From a bacterium (lineage in GTDB: Bacteria > SZUA-79 > Acidulodesulfobacterales > Acidulodesulfobacteraceae), in NCBI GenBank assembly GCA_021799935.1, contig JAJYZM010000047.1, positions 1 through 7,020 of the forward strand: a stretch of DNA of 7,020 nucleotides. The letters are read 5' to 3'. This document shows positions 6,131 through 7,020 of the stretch, piece by piece. The stretch's first letter is position 1. Each line of letters begins with the position of its first letter. The notes beneath the pieces were generated by a model that was not told where the DNA came from, made no database searches, and saw nothing but the letters and a program-made list of their open reading frames with translations. The translations under genes were made by a program, and so were the position numbers.

Positions 6131-6225
6131 AATTAATTAAGAATCTCGATTTTATTTAAAATTCACTATAAATAGCATTACATTTACGGCATAACAATTC
6201 TATACCTTAATCCACCGTTATAAAC

Positions 6226-6256
6226 TTGAAAGCCACCCTTAAAGTTATTGTAAAAT
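6226..6256 (+). promoter_or_regulatory. Weak candidate promoter of the transposase remnant
   Basis: TTGAAA (6226-6231) could serve as -35 and TAAAAT (6251-6256) as -10, but the 19-base spacing is longer than ideal. A start near 6263 would fall in the loop of the inverted repeat at 6231-6298, so this transcript would lack the 5' arm and leave the ribosome binding site free. Confidence 0.3.
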
Positions 6257-6298
6257 ATAAGTGTCAGCAAAATATAAACAATAACCCAAAAGGTGGCT
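6231..6298 (+). promoter_or_regulatory. Inverted repeat masking the transposase ribosome binding site
   Basis: AGCCACC (6231-6237) pairs with GGTGGCT (6292-6298), and GTTATTG (6244-6250) with CAATAAC (6279-6285). In between are two more A-T pairs and a few mismatches, giving 16 of 20 pairs around a 28-base loop. The 3' arm includes AGGTGG (6291-6296), the ribosome binding site 6 bases before the transposase ATG. Read-through RNA from outside the element would fold and hide this site, a known way that insertion sequences limit transposase from external transcription. It may also be, or overlap, the left end of the element. Confidence 0.6.
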
Positions 6299-6302
6299 TA
6301 TA

Positions 6303-7001
6303 ATGAAAATTTTATCACTAAAATTAAAAATGGGCAACGAAAAAATTACATCATTCGGCGATATATTCTTCTGCAGAATTGAAAAAGCATGCCTTTTTCA
6401 GCAGAAGAATATGATATTATTAGCCGATTTTATTAAAAAATTAGGCATTGAAGAAAGATTAGATTCTTATCTTCCTAAAGCCGGAAGCAACAGAGGTTAT
6501 AAACCTTCTCAAAAAATATTGTCATTCCTATCTTCCGTTATGTTGTCCGGCGAAGGCAGATACGTTAATATAGACCGTCTAAGAAAAGACGATACTATTA
6601 AAACGATATGGGGATTAAATAATATGCCTCATAGTACTAAAATCGGCGAATGGTTTTTAAAGAACGGAGAAAGTAAAGGAGACTTTGCGACTGGAAAGAC
6701 TAAAAAAATAATAGACGATATATCTTTAGATTTAGTAGTAGAAGCATTAAAAGAAAAAAATATAAAAGAAGCAGTATTCGATGCGGATGTTTCCCTGATA
6801 GAAGCCAACAAAAAGGAATCCAAAAAAACATACAAAGGCTTCAGGGGCATGGGTTCGCTATTAGGCTTCGTAAACGGCTACTGCTTATATTCCGATTTTA
6901 GAAATTATCGTCACCGAATGTATAATACTAAAAACACCGAATTAAAATTCCTGTTTTCACCGACGAAAAAGTCAGGTCGTTACTTTCTGCTAAATTACTA
7001 A
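6303..7001 (+). pseudogene. IS1380-family transposase, 5' part only
   Basis: The reading frame has 232 codons, while IS1380-family transposases usually exceed 400 residues. Family-like features: the N-terminal helical region (LLADFIKKLGIEERLD, about 39-54), the helix with LSGEG (81-85) and DRLRKDD (91-97), LNNMPHSTKIGEWF (105-118) resembling the family's target-selection segment, and VFDADVSLIEANKKES (158-173) with the first acidic catalytic residue (D160 or D162), followed by YKGFRGMGSLLGFVNG (177-192). Similarity ends after YSDFRN (about residue 201, base 6905). The remaining 31 residues do not look like the family, and the frame stops at 7001. The second and third catalytic acids are absent. 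The nearby +2 reading gives LSSPN, possibly a frameshifted continuation of the usual R-x-GN-x-SP stretch. The ATG follows AGGTGG by 6 bases. It is divergent from the fusion gene. Confidence 0.75.
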
Positions 7002-7020
7002 GTTCTAAGTTATTTATTAA

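Noticed and set aside
6161..6193. Promoter of the fusion gene on the minus strand (TATAGT at 6165-6170)
   Set aside because: The corresponding -35 position (TATGCC) is poor and the nearby TTGTTA is 21 bases away, so it is not strong enough to annotate.
6629..6850. Minus-strand frame of 73 codons inside the transposase
   Set aside because: It is antisense to a recognisable transposase segment and has no independent support.

Overview
The window is bacterial and AT-rich. It has sigma70-like -35/-10 elements, strong Shine-Dalgarno sites and a four-base overlap between two genes. The sequence alone does not let me name a species or confidently a phylum. It looks like an accessory region: a surface-polysaccharide gene block on the minus strand, bounded on both sides by broken genes and mobile-element debris.

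Left end (1-371). The first 35 codons of a ribbon-helix-helix (CopG/Arc-type) antitoxin-like repressor run off the left edge on the minus strand. Upstream is a compact control region: a consensus extended -10 promoter, an 11-bp perfect dyad over the predicted start site, and a second 13-bp perfect inverted repeat that gives a mirror-image promoter on the plus strand. The partner toxin, if present, lies outside the window. Between 207 and 371 there is a clear hairpin (237-274) and no convincing gene.

Decayed zone (372-969). A SAM-dependent methyltransferase is cut off after its motif I region (93 codons remain). The break runs into sequence carrying GGGGTCAGA, which resembles the ends of REP-associated/IS200-like elements. 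An AT-rich promoter region follows, then a 202-bp MITE-like element (745-946) with 22-bp terminal inverted repeats that match at 21 of 22 positions. It encloses two more layers of palindromic repeat and is flanked by ATAA on both sides.

Polysaccharide operon (970-6130, minus strand). In order of transcription it holds: a 970-residue protein joining a family 2 glycosyltransferase to a B12-binding radical SAM enzyme; a nucleotide-sugar dehydrogenase (UDP-GlcA/UDP-ManNAcA dehydrogenase family); and a nucleotide-sugar epimerase/dehydratase (extended SDR). The dehydrogenase and epimerase overlap by ATGA, so they are probably translationally coupled and supply an activated uronic or modified sugar. 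The large fusion protein presumably transfers a sugar and carries out a radical modification (methylation or similar) on the glycan or lipid acceptor. The fusion gene is much poorer in G+C than the other two genes, so the operon appears to have been assembled from different sources.

Right end (6131-7020, plus strand). This is the 5' part of an IS1380-family transposase. Its ribosome binding site is buried in an inverted repeat that would block translation from read-through transcripts. The transposase loses family similarity after about residue 201 and stops at codon 232, so it is a remnant or is interrupted near the right edge.
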